A DNA stretch of 11,407 nucleotides from Baffinella frigidus (taxonomy: Eukaryota > Cryptophyceae > Cryptomonadales > Baffinellaceae), in assembly GCA_026770585.1 (NCBI GenBank), contig MU646428.1:333576-344982 (forward strand), in the 5' to 3' direction. Positions 5,968-11,407 of this stretch are shown here, piece after piece. A model generated the notes under the pieces. It saw nothing but the letters and a program-made list of their open reading frames with translations, did not search any database and was not told the DNA's origin. The position numbers and the translations under genes are program-made. Position 1 is the stretch's first letter. Every line of letters starts with the position of its first letter.

Positions 5968-6059
5968 AAAGAAAACACTTACGCGGATCAGCCTCGCAAC
6001 CTGAGTGAGAGCCTGAAACCCTGAGGGGCGCTGAGGAATAAGCACTCCCAAAGATTCAT

Positions 6060-6219
6060 AGGAATATCGTTCTAATTTAGGACAGTTTCGTGGTACAAAT
6101 TTTAAAACAATGCTGACTAAAACACTAAAAAACACTTGTAAAGCTCTTTAGTTTTAAATTTGTACCAGTTAAGTCTGAGGCGGGCCCGTCCGGTCGTCCT
6201 AAATTAAAACGATATTTCC
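6060..6219. mobile_element. foldback element with internal TACAAATTT arms
   Basis: The outer arms AATATCGTTCTAATTTAGGAC (from 6063) and the right arm ending at 6216 match with one mismatch. The inner arms TGGTACAAATTTTAAAAC (6091-6108) and GTTTTAAATTTGTACCA (6151-6167) are also complementary. AT dinucleotides may flank the element (6058-6059 and 6220-6221), but this depends on placing the end at AGGAATATCG. Each inner arm holds the recurrent 8-mer TTTGTACC/GGTACAAA. Confidence 0.7.
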
Positions 6220-6278
6220 ATTAAGATTCGCGTCTGCTCCCAGAGAAGAAAGTTCACGCCTCAAGGGACCCGCGGCTG

Positions 6279-6470
6279 CCACACGAGGATGCCAGAGGGG
6301 CCTATTTAAAACCGATGTGCTTTTAAAAAGAGGGCATTTGTGTGGTAACTTTCGTTGAATGGTCACGTGACTCTGCTCAAATTGCACAGTCAGGAGGTTA
6401 CTTTACCTTATCCTGGTACAAATATTTACAACCCCTCATGTAAATAGGCCCCTCTAGTATTCTCGAGTGG
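6279..6470 (-). mobile_element. CCACTCGAG-family element 2, TSD TG
   Basis: This 192-bp element is homologous along its length to 3869-4059 but inverted. The ends are CCACACGAGG on the left and TATTCTCGAGTGG on the right, with TG on both sides (6277-6278 and 6471-6472). It carries GGTACAAATATTTACAACCCC and a central GGTCACGTGAC. Differences from element 1 are substitutions spread over the interior, as expected for independently ageing copies. Confidence 0.85.
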
Positions 6471-6623
6471 TGTTTCACTAAACCGGGGGAATGTTTGCGC
6501 CGGGACCATGACAAATCCGAGCAAGCCGTGTGGTGTGTGGCAGGAAAAGCCCAAATTAGTCAATATGCGCGAAATCAATGTGGGGCCTTCCCACACACGC
6601 ACCGCCCTAAGTGACCGCACACC

Positions 6624-6641
6624 GTAAACCCCAAACCCTAA
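6624..6641 (-). repeat. short telomere-like tract on the C-rich strand
   Basis: TAAACCCCAAACCCTA matches two units of the TTTAGGG/TTTGGGG type in the opposite orientation to the left-end array. Short enough to be chance, but it lies in the same variant style. Confidence 0.35.
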
Positions 6642-6669
6642 CGCACATCCCAGAAGCCATCGCAGCGCA

Positions 6670-6864
6670 CCACCAACCCTCACGGGCGGACCAAATCCAT
6701 TGCTTTCGACCTTTTCTCGATTTCCCCAAAAGTCGATTTTTTTGCAGCGATAATGGTGCTAAAAGCCATAAATCGACTTTTGCAGCCAGACGAATTCGCC
6801 TGGCTGGAAAGGTAAATCCGAGGTCTGAGAATCGAGGATTTGGTCTCTCCGTGAGGGTTGGTGG
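6670..6864. mobile_element. CCACCAACCC-family foldback element B, TSD CA
   Basis: The ends CCACCAACCCTCACGGGCGG and the complementary GGGTTGGTGG enclose a 195-bp element. CA flanks both sides (6668-6669 and 6865-6866). The interior has a secondary foldback: AAAGTCGATTT near 6729 pairs with AAATCGACTTT near 6771, and CCAGACGAATTCGCCTGG forms a near-palindrome. Same family as 2137, 9937 and 10807. Confidence 0.8.
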
Positions 6865-7053
6865 CAACGGACACCATGCCAGAAATGCCATGATGCGAGA
6901 GTCCCCATGTGCGACTCTTGACTGCCCACAGGCTTTCCCTGTAGTATCCTACTGCGCCTGTCCGGTTGAGTCCCCCTCCCAGCACAAACGCTGCGCGCGG
7001 TCCAGTCCACAGTCGTATGCGGGACGCTGGGTGCCTCTCTCTCTAATGCCACA

Positions 7054-7200
7054 AGCTAACGCCAGCGGACCCCTTAGCCTACGGTAGGAACCCCCCCTCC
7101 TCCTACGACGTTTAAAACAAAAAGGTCTTTAAAAGTCGTAGGAGGGGGGCTCCTACCGTAGGCAATCCGTAGGCTCTAAGTACCTCGCTGGCGTTAGCTT
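7054..7200. mobile_element. CCTACGGTAGG / CGCCAGCG foldback element
   Basis: The outer ends AGCTAACGCCAGCG (7054-7067) and CGCTGGCGTTAGCT (7187-7200) are perfect complements. The inner arms CCTACGGTAGGAACCCCCCC and the matching right arm flank a centre with TTTAAAACAAAAAGG. If the element starts at ACGCCAGCG, TA flanks both sides. It shares CCTACGGTAGGA with 3646-3775, and CGCCAGCGGACCCCTTA with the element at 9074-9226, so it links two families. Confidence 0.75.
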
Positions 7201-7278
7201 TTCAGATGATCTCACTCCCTCCCGAGGTTGCCTCGCGTCCTCCCTTCCCTCCCTCTGCAGCGTACCGAGCTTTTGATC

Positions 7279-7494
7279 TCAGACATAGCGGCGAAAGTAC
7301 CTAATCTTGAGGTCGCCGACCCCCGCGAGGGCGTCTAACTGCCGGTCGGAGACGACCATCCGCTTCTTCACCGCCGATGACACCGCCAGCACGCTCACCC
7401 GCAGCTCCCCCGCGTCCATGTCCGCCCCGTGCACCTTCGCCTCCGCGTCCGCAAAGTGCACACCCCGCTGCAGAAGGACAGCCTGCTGCTGCAT
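7279..7494 (-). CDS. probable C-terminal exon of an unidentified protein
   Basis: The minus-strand frame from the ATG at 7494 to the TGA at 7279-7281 encodes 71 residues. It begins MQQQAVLLQRGVHFADAEAK and ends in DLKIRYFRRYV. Third codon positions are overwhelmingly G or C, as in the neighbouring cytochrome b5 exons, and the segment lacks low complexity. The open frame continues upstream to 7773, but GC3 drops and the residues turn Ser/Gly-rich, so the true exon probably begins near 7488-7515. A splice acceptor in ATGCAG (exon from 7488) or a start at the ATG are both possible. I recognise no family. It is transcribed away from the plus-strand gene at 8228, so the two may be divergent. It could be a spurious frame in GC-rich DNA. 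Confidence 0.4.
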   Translation of the reverse strand: MQQQAVLLQRGVHFADAEAKVHGADMDAGELRVSVLAVSSAVKKRMVVSDRQLDALAGVGDLKIRYFRRYV

Positions 7495-7507
7495 ACGCAG
7501 GTCTTGG

Positions 7508-7549
7508 GATGGTGTAGAGCCGGCGCGCGCCGGCTCTTCTCGCACCATC
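7508..7549. repeat. 42-nt hairpin with 22-bp perfect palindrome
   Basis: AGAGCCGGCGC/GCGCCGGCTCT (7516-7537) is a perfect palindrome, enclosed by GATGGTG and CACCATC arms with a few unpaired bases on the right. It lies just upstream (minus strand) of the putative exon at 7279-7494. It may be a small foldback element or a strong structure in a leader or intron. Confidence 0.7.
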
Positions 7550-8227
7550 GAAGAGTTGTGCCCTTGCGTTACTTGTTGCGAAGACGATGATACATGATTT
7601 GGCGATCCTCCGCCTTCCCGATGACTGCTTCGATCGGATCCGCCCGATAAAGATGGCCGCCCCCGGAAAATGGACTGCAGCATCCCTCCTCTCCCACAGA
7701 ACTCAGCGCAGCGACAGCCAACGGTCTTGTGACACCTGCGACCAGGAACTTGCACCGTTTCGTTTAAATCCACCAGTAGTCAATTACGTACCAGTAGTAA
7801 ATCTCAAAGTCCATCAATATATAAAGTTGACATTTTTGGTACTCTTCCTGGATTTCTCTCCGAAAGTGGCCGATTTGCTAAATTTAAAGTTCTCGAACAG
7901 GCCCAGCACGATTTTGAACGGGAGTGAACCGAACTCGGTTTAGGCTTGTTTTTGGTTCAGATTTTTGAAAGGCCAAACCACAAGATCGTCTTGACATTTG
8001 ACTCCTGGCCCGGGGGGGTCGCGTTCACGGTCTGCGTCTCCCTCAAGCTCAGACGCCGCTTGTTCGTGCGAGCCACGTCGGCGTCGGCGACGAGGACACC
8101 GACTCCCCTGGGATCACCAACCGCGCGACACACATCCCGACCCCAACAAGGCCAAGCCTCTTGGCTGGCTCTGCGCCAACCACGGTCTCCTCACCGGCGA
8201 GGCCTGGCGCCTACCTGAGGCTGGGGG
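7550..8227. other. region between two probable divergent genes
   Basis: There is no convincing exon here. GC content is moderate, and the AT-richer middle holds CCAGTAGTCAAT/CCAGTAGTAAAT direct repeats (about 7772-7801). On +, 8136-8223 is open in a frame with a coding-like third-position bias (residues PDPNKAKPLGWLCANHG...), but that frame is not the frame of the b5 start and ends at a stop by 8273. It could be an exon of something else or 5' leader. This is a natural place for promoters of both flanking genes. Confidence 0.4.
7818..7825 (+). promoter_or_regulatory. possible TATA-like element
   Basis: TATATAAA lies in the AT-rich part of the intergenic region, about 400 bp upstream of the b5 start codon. 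The position and sequence are compatible with a TATA box and a long leader. Nothing else supports it. Confidence 0.15.
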
Positions 8228-8925
8228 ATGGCCGACGACTCGGAGGAAGACGAGGACCCTCGGCTCGGCGTGATCGTCGCAGCGGTGAGGACTTTCCCCG
8301 TGGCTGCGAGAAGCTCTTGGCACGGGGCAGCCCCCCGCGACGAGCTTCGATCTGGGGAGATCCCCAAAGAGGAAGCGACTGCTTACCACGACACTGCATG
8401 AGTAAAAGCACACGAGTAAAAAAACTCGAAATTTCCCCACGAACACCGGCACGACTCGCAGGTGCTCGACGCTATCAAGGGGTTGCCGTCGCGCCCGGTC
8501 TCGCTGTCGGAGCTGGCCAAGCACAGGTGTGTTCCCCGCAGCGCTGTGTTTCGGCAGCTGATGCAGCATCCCCATCGATCTGCACATCTCGCTCACTTCC
8601 GGCTCTTCCAGCTGCTGGGACCTTCTCTTGTTCGCAGATGGCATCTCGGATGCCACCAGCCCTCAGGCAATTTCACCAAGGGGCGAACCCTGCGGGGTTA
8701 CAAGGTGGTTCAAGGGAATACAGTAGGTGGTTTGAACCTATGGGGGTTACCACCCAGGAGAAATCAACTTTTGCGATCGCTCGATTTGGTTCACTTCCCA
8801 GGGCTGGTGGTGGGGTCCCTCGTGTTCTCAGACGGGACCGTCCCTTGTTCTGACATGCCCCCCCCCCCCCTCCGCACAGGACGGAGCAGGACTTGTGGGT
8901 CAACGTCGCTGGACACGTCTTCGAT
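8228..8925 (+). CDS. cytochrome b5-like domain protein, N-terminal part (three exons, 3' incomplete)
   Basis: Three exons splice in frame into 56 residues: 8228-8284 (ends GCG|GTGAGG), 8462-8526 (after CTCGCAG; ends CACAG|GTGTGT) and 8880-8925 (after a C13 tract and TCCGCACAG; ends GAT|GTAAGA). Phases agree (0, then 2), and both introns (177 and 353 bp) are GT-AG. The start at 8228 has a purine at -3, G at +4, and an in-frame TGA 12 nt upstream. Exon 1 gives an acidic start (MADDSEEDEDPRLG). Exons 2 and 3 join as LSELAKHRTEQDLWVNVAG followed by HVFD. This fits the first strand and helix of cytochrome b5 domains, whose pattern is roughly S..E...H.t.dDlWv.i.G.VyDvt. In that family the haem is held by two His, the first in an HPGG motif about ten residues further on. 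No HPGG-coding exon is found on + to the end of the window, so the gene continues beyond a very long intron, or is truncated. Reading through the last donor stops at 8956-8958. Role (electron transfer, desaturase or reductase partner, or steroid-binding relative) cannot be told from this part. Confidence 0.65.
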
Positions 8926-8940
8926 GTAAGACCCGCCGCC

Positions 8941-8997
8941 TTGAGGGTTTCAGGTTAAGGTTTCTCAGGGCTTAGGCGTAGGGCGTGGGGCGTTGGT
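8941..8997 (+). repeat. telomere-like degenerate tract after the last b5 exon
   Basis: TTGAGGGTTTCAGG, AAGGTTTCTCAGGGCTTAGG, CGTAGGGCGTGGGG and related pieces look like decayed TTTAGGG units on +. They begin 15 bp after the exon-3 splice donor. The phrase GACCCGCCGCCTT occurs on both sides (about 8931 and 9049). Confidence 0.45.
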
Positions 8998-9073
8998 TTC
9001 AGTGTGTGTTGCTTGCCAACAGATGCGAAAACCGTTTTTCGGAAGCGGACCCGCCGCCTTCATGCAAAAATCT

Positions 9074-9226
9074 TTCGCCAGCGAACCCCTTATTTGGACG
9101 CGACTCCGTACAAAATTTGTAATGGAAAACAATTTAGGGTTTTAAAAGTCCTGAAATTACTTTTAAAATCATTTTAGAGCCTGTTAGTCCCTCGCCAGCG
9201 GACCACCTAGGGGGTCCGCTGGCGGA
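9074..9226. mobile_element. CGCCAGCGGACC-family foldback element
   Basis: The left end TTCGCCAGCGAACCCCTTA and the right end (complement of TTCCGCCAGCGGACCCCCTA) delimit about 153 bp. The terminal motif is the same as in 7054-7200. The right end itself contains a compact hairpin: CGCCAGCGGACC (9193-9204) and GGTCCGCTGGCG (9213-9224). The left portion carries copy 3 of the TTTGTACnGAGTCGCGTCC motif on the minus strand. Confidence 0.65.
9089..9114 (-). repeat. TTTGTACnGAGTCGCGTCC motif, copy 3
   Basis: On the minus strand this reads TTTGTACGGAGTCGCGTCC followed by AAATAAG, matching the copies at 1332 and 2437 at all but the variable positions. Confidence 0.75.
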
Positions 9227-9349
9227 AGCTTTTGGCATTATTCTAGCTCGGCCTATTCTGGCTCGTCCTAAAGGCTTTCTGCTCGCCGGTGTGTACTGGA
9301 TTTCTGCTCTTAAATGATTGCACGGACGAACACGAATAAACCTCAGGCA

Positions 9350-9425
9350 GAGCTAGGCGTTGGGAACTGAGACAAGGGCGTGGGTCGAGACTGGAGGGGT
9401 AAGCATGCCTGTGAGCATGGGACCA
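9350..9425 (+). repeat. 76-bp direct repeat, copy 1
   Basis: GAGCTAGGCGTTGGGAACTG through GACTGGAGGGGTAAGCATGC to CATGGGACCA. It matches 9593-9668 with five differences (about 93%). A partial palindrome CATGGGAC...GTCCCATG overlaps its right end (9416-9436). Confidence 0.85.
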
Positions 9426-9592
9426 TATGTCCCATGGAACCTTCCATGACTGCTTTATCTGGAAAAAAATATATGTCGCGTCCGTCTCTGAACTAGGCCA
9501 ATTGTAAGGAGATTCGAGGAGATTTCCTCGTTTTGCCTGAAAATTACTACCTGGCCAGACCTCAATAAAAGCCGCGAGGGGCTGCTGGTGGA

Positions 9593-9668
9593 GAGCTAGG
9601 CCTTGGGAACTGAGGCAAGGGCGTGGTTTGAGACTGGAGGGGTAAGCATGCCTGTGAACATGGGACCA
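9593..9668 (+). repeat. 76-bp direct repeat, copy 2
   Basis: Same sequence as 9350-9425 with five substitutions and no indels, starting 243 bp downstream. CTCAATAAAAGCC lies between the copies (about 9561), resembling a polyadenylation signal. The minus-strand ORF over both copies shows the repeat twice in its translation and is not called a gene. Confidence 0.85.
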
Positions 9669-9753
9669 CCCTACGAGCGGAGAGCTGGTCGGGGATACGG
9701 GGGTGAGCACTAGAACGAATGCAAAACGATAGTGGCGGACTGATCCAACCTTA

Positions 9754-9887
9754 TCCGGGGAAACCTATTTTTTTTTAGTTTGATGGCAAGGAAAATTACT
9801 ACGTAAATGCTTTAATATTACTAATAAGAACGAATTGTGTAGTAATTTTCCTTGCCATCAAACTCAAGAAAAATAGGTTTCCCCGGA
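9754..9887. mobile_element. foldback MITE with TA flanks and AATTACTAC core
   Basis: A near-perfect inverted repeat with ends TCCGGGGAAACCTATTTTT and complement, flanked by TA (9752-9753 and 9888-9889). The arms run through AGTTTGATGGCAAGGAAAA and TTACTAC to a centre near 9805-9830 that is not paired. The inner part is homologous to the inner part of 10105-10251, while the outer arms are different. Confidence 0.8.
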
Positions 9888-9936
9888 TAAAACCCCTGCC
9901 ACCATTTCTCCTAGCGCGCCTGTCCCGACCCCCTTA

Positions 9937-10076
9937 CCACCAACCCTCACGGGAGGACCAAATCGTCCATTTTATCTTCGAAAATTCGCCCCTACAGACC
10001 CTCCAAATCCGGGGGTCCGTCGGGGTAAATCTAAAATAGATAATCGATCATTTGGTTTTCCTGTATGGGTTGGTGG
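9937..10076. mobile_element. CCACCAACCC-family foldback element C, TSD TA
   Basis: This 140-bp element begins CCACCAACCCTCACGGGAGG and ends with ATGGGTTGGTGG. TA flanks both sides (9935-9936 and 10077-10078). It is shorter than elements A and B and has a different interior that includes a GACCCTCCAAATCCGGGGGTC foldback near 9998-10018. Confidence 0.8.
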
Positions 10077-10104
10077 TAGGCTCTTTCGAAAGGCGCGTGG
10101 GGGA

Positions 10105-10251
10105 GCTCATCTCCACAAAAGTATTAATTAATTGCTTTTGGCGCAACGAAATTTACTACACAAATGCTCTACTATTACTTTTATGAGCAAATCGTGTAGT
10201 AATTTTCGTTAGCCAAAAGCAATTGATTAATACTTGTATGGAGATTAGAGC
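10105..10251. mobile_element. foldback MITE with AATTACTAC core, distinct ends
   Basis: The arms GCTCATCTCCACAAAAGTAT, TAATTAATTGCTTTTGGC and AACGAAATTTACTACAC pair with the right half ending at 10251, with a few mismatches. The central segment (AAATGCTCTACTATTAC...GTGTAGTAATTTTCG) resembles the centre of the 9754-9887 element, but the terminal sequences are unrelated. No clear target duplication. Confidence 0.75.
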
Positions 10252-10265
10252 GTGCCTGTCACGAG

Positions 10266-10305
10266 ACAGTTGACGGATTTGTACCGCAAACCCAGCATGT
10301 CAACT
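10266..10305 (+). repeat. GTTGACGGATTTGTACC repeat, copy 1
   Basis: AGTTGACGGATTTGTACCGC continues to a complementary GTCAACTT about 25 bp later. A similar stretch, AGTTGACGGGTTTGTACCAC ending in ATCAACTTT, lies at about 10989-11028. Each is a short GTTGA/TCAAC hairpin enclosing the 8-mer TTTGTACC. Confidence 0.65.
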
Positions 10306-10426
10306 TGAGAATAGTCGGTGAACCCGCGTGAGGCAGAGCTAGTCCTCATGGCTCTGCCCGTCTCTGGGTTCAGAAGAAACCGCATCGAAGTTTGCGTGAT
10401 GGTGTTGACTCCTGTAGCGCTGCCTC

Positions 10427-10638
10427 CCACTCGAGGCTGGAAGATGGAGTATTTTAAATGTGGGGTTGTTAAATTCAGTACCAGTCACGGGCAGGCTTGG
10501 TCACGTACCTGCGGGATATCCCGCAGGTACGTGACTAAACGCCCCCATTTGTGTGAAAATTACTTCACACCTCTTTCTTTCTCTTCACTTGTAAAAGAAT
10601 CCCTGTTTTAAAATAGTCACGTTTCTAGCCTCGAGTGG
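10427..10638 (+). mobile_element. CCACTCGAG-family element 3, TSD TC
   Basis: The ends CCACTCGAGGCTGGA and TCTAGCCTCGAGTGG enclose 212 bp, flanked by TC on both sides (10425-10426 and 10639-10640). The interior has TGTGGGGTTGTTAAATT and AGTACCAG, homologous to element 1, and AATTACTTCACACC in the right half. Its centre is replaced by a 36-bp perfect palindrome at 10500-10535. The most diverged of the three copies. Confidence 0.8.
10500..10535. repeat. 36-bp perfect palindrome
   Basis: GTCACGTACCTGCGGGAT and its exact reverse complement abut without a loop. It sits at the centre of CCACTCGAG element 3, where elements 1 and 2 have imperfect palindromes with GTCAC/GTGAC ends. A perfect palindrome of this length suggests recent origin, homogenisation or selection. 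Confidence 0.9.
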
Positions 10639-10651
10639 TCAGTGAATCTAG

Positions 10652-10736
10652 CCTCCTCATTAAATCCATTTAGATGCTTCCTGCACTGGAGCGCTTGCTC
10701 GAAGCACTGCTCTTAATGTATTTATTGAGGAGCCGA
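10652..10736. repeat. imperfect foldback
   Basis: TAGCCTCCTCATTAAATCC on the left is complementary with several mismatches to ATGTATTTATTGAGGAGCC on the right, and GCACTG/AGCACTGC pieces pair further in. A short degenerate foldback next to CCACTCGAG element 3. Confidence 0.45.
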
Positions 10737-10806
10737 GATTACCAGAGGCAGAACTTAACCTTGCATCCCGAGACTTGATGGCGTGAGGCTGACTTGCTCT
10801 GCCTCA

Positions 10807-10956
10807 CTACCAACCCTCCCGGGCGCAGCAGATCGATCAGTTTCGATTTTCAATTGCTAGGCAAAATGGCTCCACGGACGCCGGAAACCGGCGGCCTCCC
10901 AAGGGAAATACGTGGCATCAAATTTGACGGTTTGCTCAGGCTGTGAGGGTTGGTGG
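10807..10956. mobile_element. CCACCAACCC-family element D, degraded ends
   Basis: The left end CTACCAACCCTCCCGGGCG and right end CTGTGAGGGTTGGTGG are those of the family with more mismatches than A-C. Unlike the other three, the flanking dinucleotides do not match (CA versus CC). The interior includes an ACGCCGGAAACCGGCGGCC foldback. An older copy or a recombinant. Confidence 0.65.
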
Positions 10957-10988
10957 CCGTTGGGCTGACTGGTGTTGTTTTACTGCAA

Positions 10989-11028
10989 AGTTGACGGGTT
11001 TGTACCACAGAACGCACGGAATCAACTT
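10989..11028 (+). repeat. GTTGACGGGTTTGTACC repeat, copy 2
   Basis: AGTTGACGGGTTTGTACCAC, then an A-rich stretch and ATCAACTTT. It corresponds to 10266-10305. Confidence 0.65.
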
Positions 11029-11082
11029 TCGGCCTGCTCATTTTGAGGAGAGCTGACCACTTGAACAGAGCTAGGCTGGCGG

Positions 11083-11407
11083 CTTCTTCTCTTCTTCTTC
11101 TTCTTCTTCCTCCTCATCTTCTTCTTCTCTTCTTCTTCCTCCTCCTGCTCCTCCTCCTCTTCTTCTCTTCTTCTTCTTCTTCCCTCTCCTGCTCCTCCGC
11201 TTCTTCTTCTCTTCTTGTTGTTCCTCCTCCTCCTGCTCTTCTTCTTCTCTTCTTCTTCTTCTTCCTCCTCCTCCTCTTCTTTTTCTCTTCTTCTTCTTCC
11301 TCCTCCTCCTCCTCCTCCTCCTCCTCCCCCTCTTCTTCTCTTCTTCCTCCTCCTCCTCCACCTCCTCCTCTTCTCCTCTTCTTCTTCTCCTCCTCCTCCT
11401 CCTCCTC
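11083..11407. repeat. 325-bp polypyrimidine (TTC/TCC) tract
   Basis: Nearly every base on + from 11083 to the end is C or T, as interspersed CTT, TTC and CCT triplets. Only a handful of G or A bases break it. The tract is cut by the window edge. Mirror-symmetric pyrimidine tracts can form triplex DNA. The minus-strand ORF over it encodes only Glu, Lys, Arg and Gly runs and is not called. Confidence 0.9.

Noticed and set aside
6611-7087. 158-codon plus-strand ORF
   Set aside because: It spans CCACCAACCC element B and the left arm of the 7054 foldback. No domain is recognised and third-position bias is weak.
8114-8656. 180-codon minus-strand ORF opposite the b5 gene
   Set aside because: The plus strand has phase-consistent exons with canonical splice sites and a recognisable domain. 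The minus frame is the usual shadow in GC-rich DNA.
8462-8929. 155-codon plus-strand ORF running through b5 intron 2
   Set aside because: Only its first 22 residues are b5-like. After the GTGTGT donor the residues look random, and the b5 similarity resumes in a different frame in exon 3, as expected for a 353-bp intron.
9243-9710. 155-codon minus-strand ORF with a repeated HRHAYPSSL peptide
   Set aside because: The internal peptide repeat is just the 76-bp DNA duplication at 9350 and 9593 read in one frame.
11071-11361. Glu/Lys/Arg-rich minus-strand ORF
   Set aside because: A pure translation of the polypyrimidine tract; no stop codons can arise from GAA/GGA/AAG triplets.
1-11407. CRISPR array
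   Set aside because: Repeats are hairpin pairs or dispersed copies without regularly spaced identical units and unique spacers, and the context is eukaryotic.

Overview
The window looks like a repeat-rich, probably subtelomeric or pericentromeric piece of a nuclear eukaryotic genome. Three things point that way: plant/algal-type telomeric heptamers (TTTAGGG with TTTGGGG variants) near the left end, a gene with GT-AG introns and high-GC exons, and a dense set of short hairpin-forming transposon-like elements without coding capacity. The TTTAGGG heptamer is known from plants, many green algae, and some stramenopiles and other protists. The sequence does not fix the lineage further.

Layout. 1-66 is a pure G run and 67-420 is telomere-like DNA, whose G-rich strand points into the window. 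480-2640 holds a chain of inverted-repeat elements, one of them inserted into an older hairpin. 2840-3400 carries two copies of a GC-rich repeat joined to a dispersed repeat with copies at 1576, 3310 and 5015. 3640-7200 contains more foldback elements of several families, a heptamer tandem, mononucleotide tracts and an AAG microsatellite. 7280-8925 is a GC-rich island and the only place with convincing coding signal: on the minus strand the last exon of an unidentified gene, and divergently on the plus strand three exons that splice into the N-terminal part of a cytochrome b5-like domain. The haem-binding HPGG part is not in the window; degenerate telomere-like DNA and repeats follow directly. 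8940-11080 is repeat elements again, and 11083-11407 is an almost pure pyrimidine tract running off the end.

The most notable pattern is the repeat content. At least seven elements from three families start with CCAC and end with GTGG, and all seven are flanked by a matching 2-bp duplication whose sequence varies (TT, AA, CA, TA, GG, TG, TC). Other elements carry TA duplications, and one of these has a natural empty-site copy in the same window. The 8-mer TTTGTACC/GGTACAAA occurs eleven times across otherwise unrelated elements, against about 0.35 expected by chance. No transposase is visible, so all elements look non-autonomous. No operon, CRISPR array, rRNA or convincing tRNA is present.
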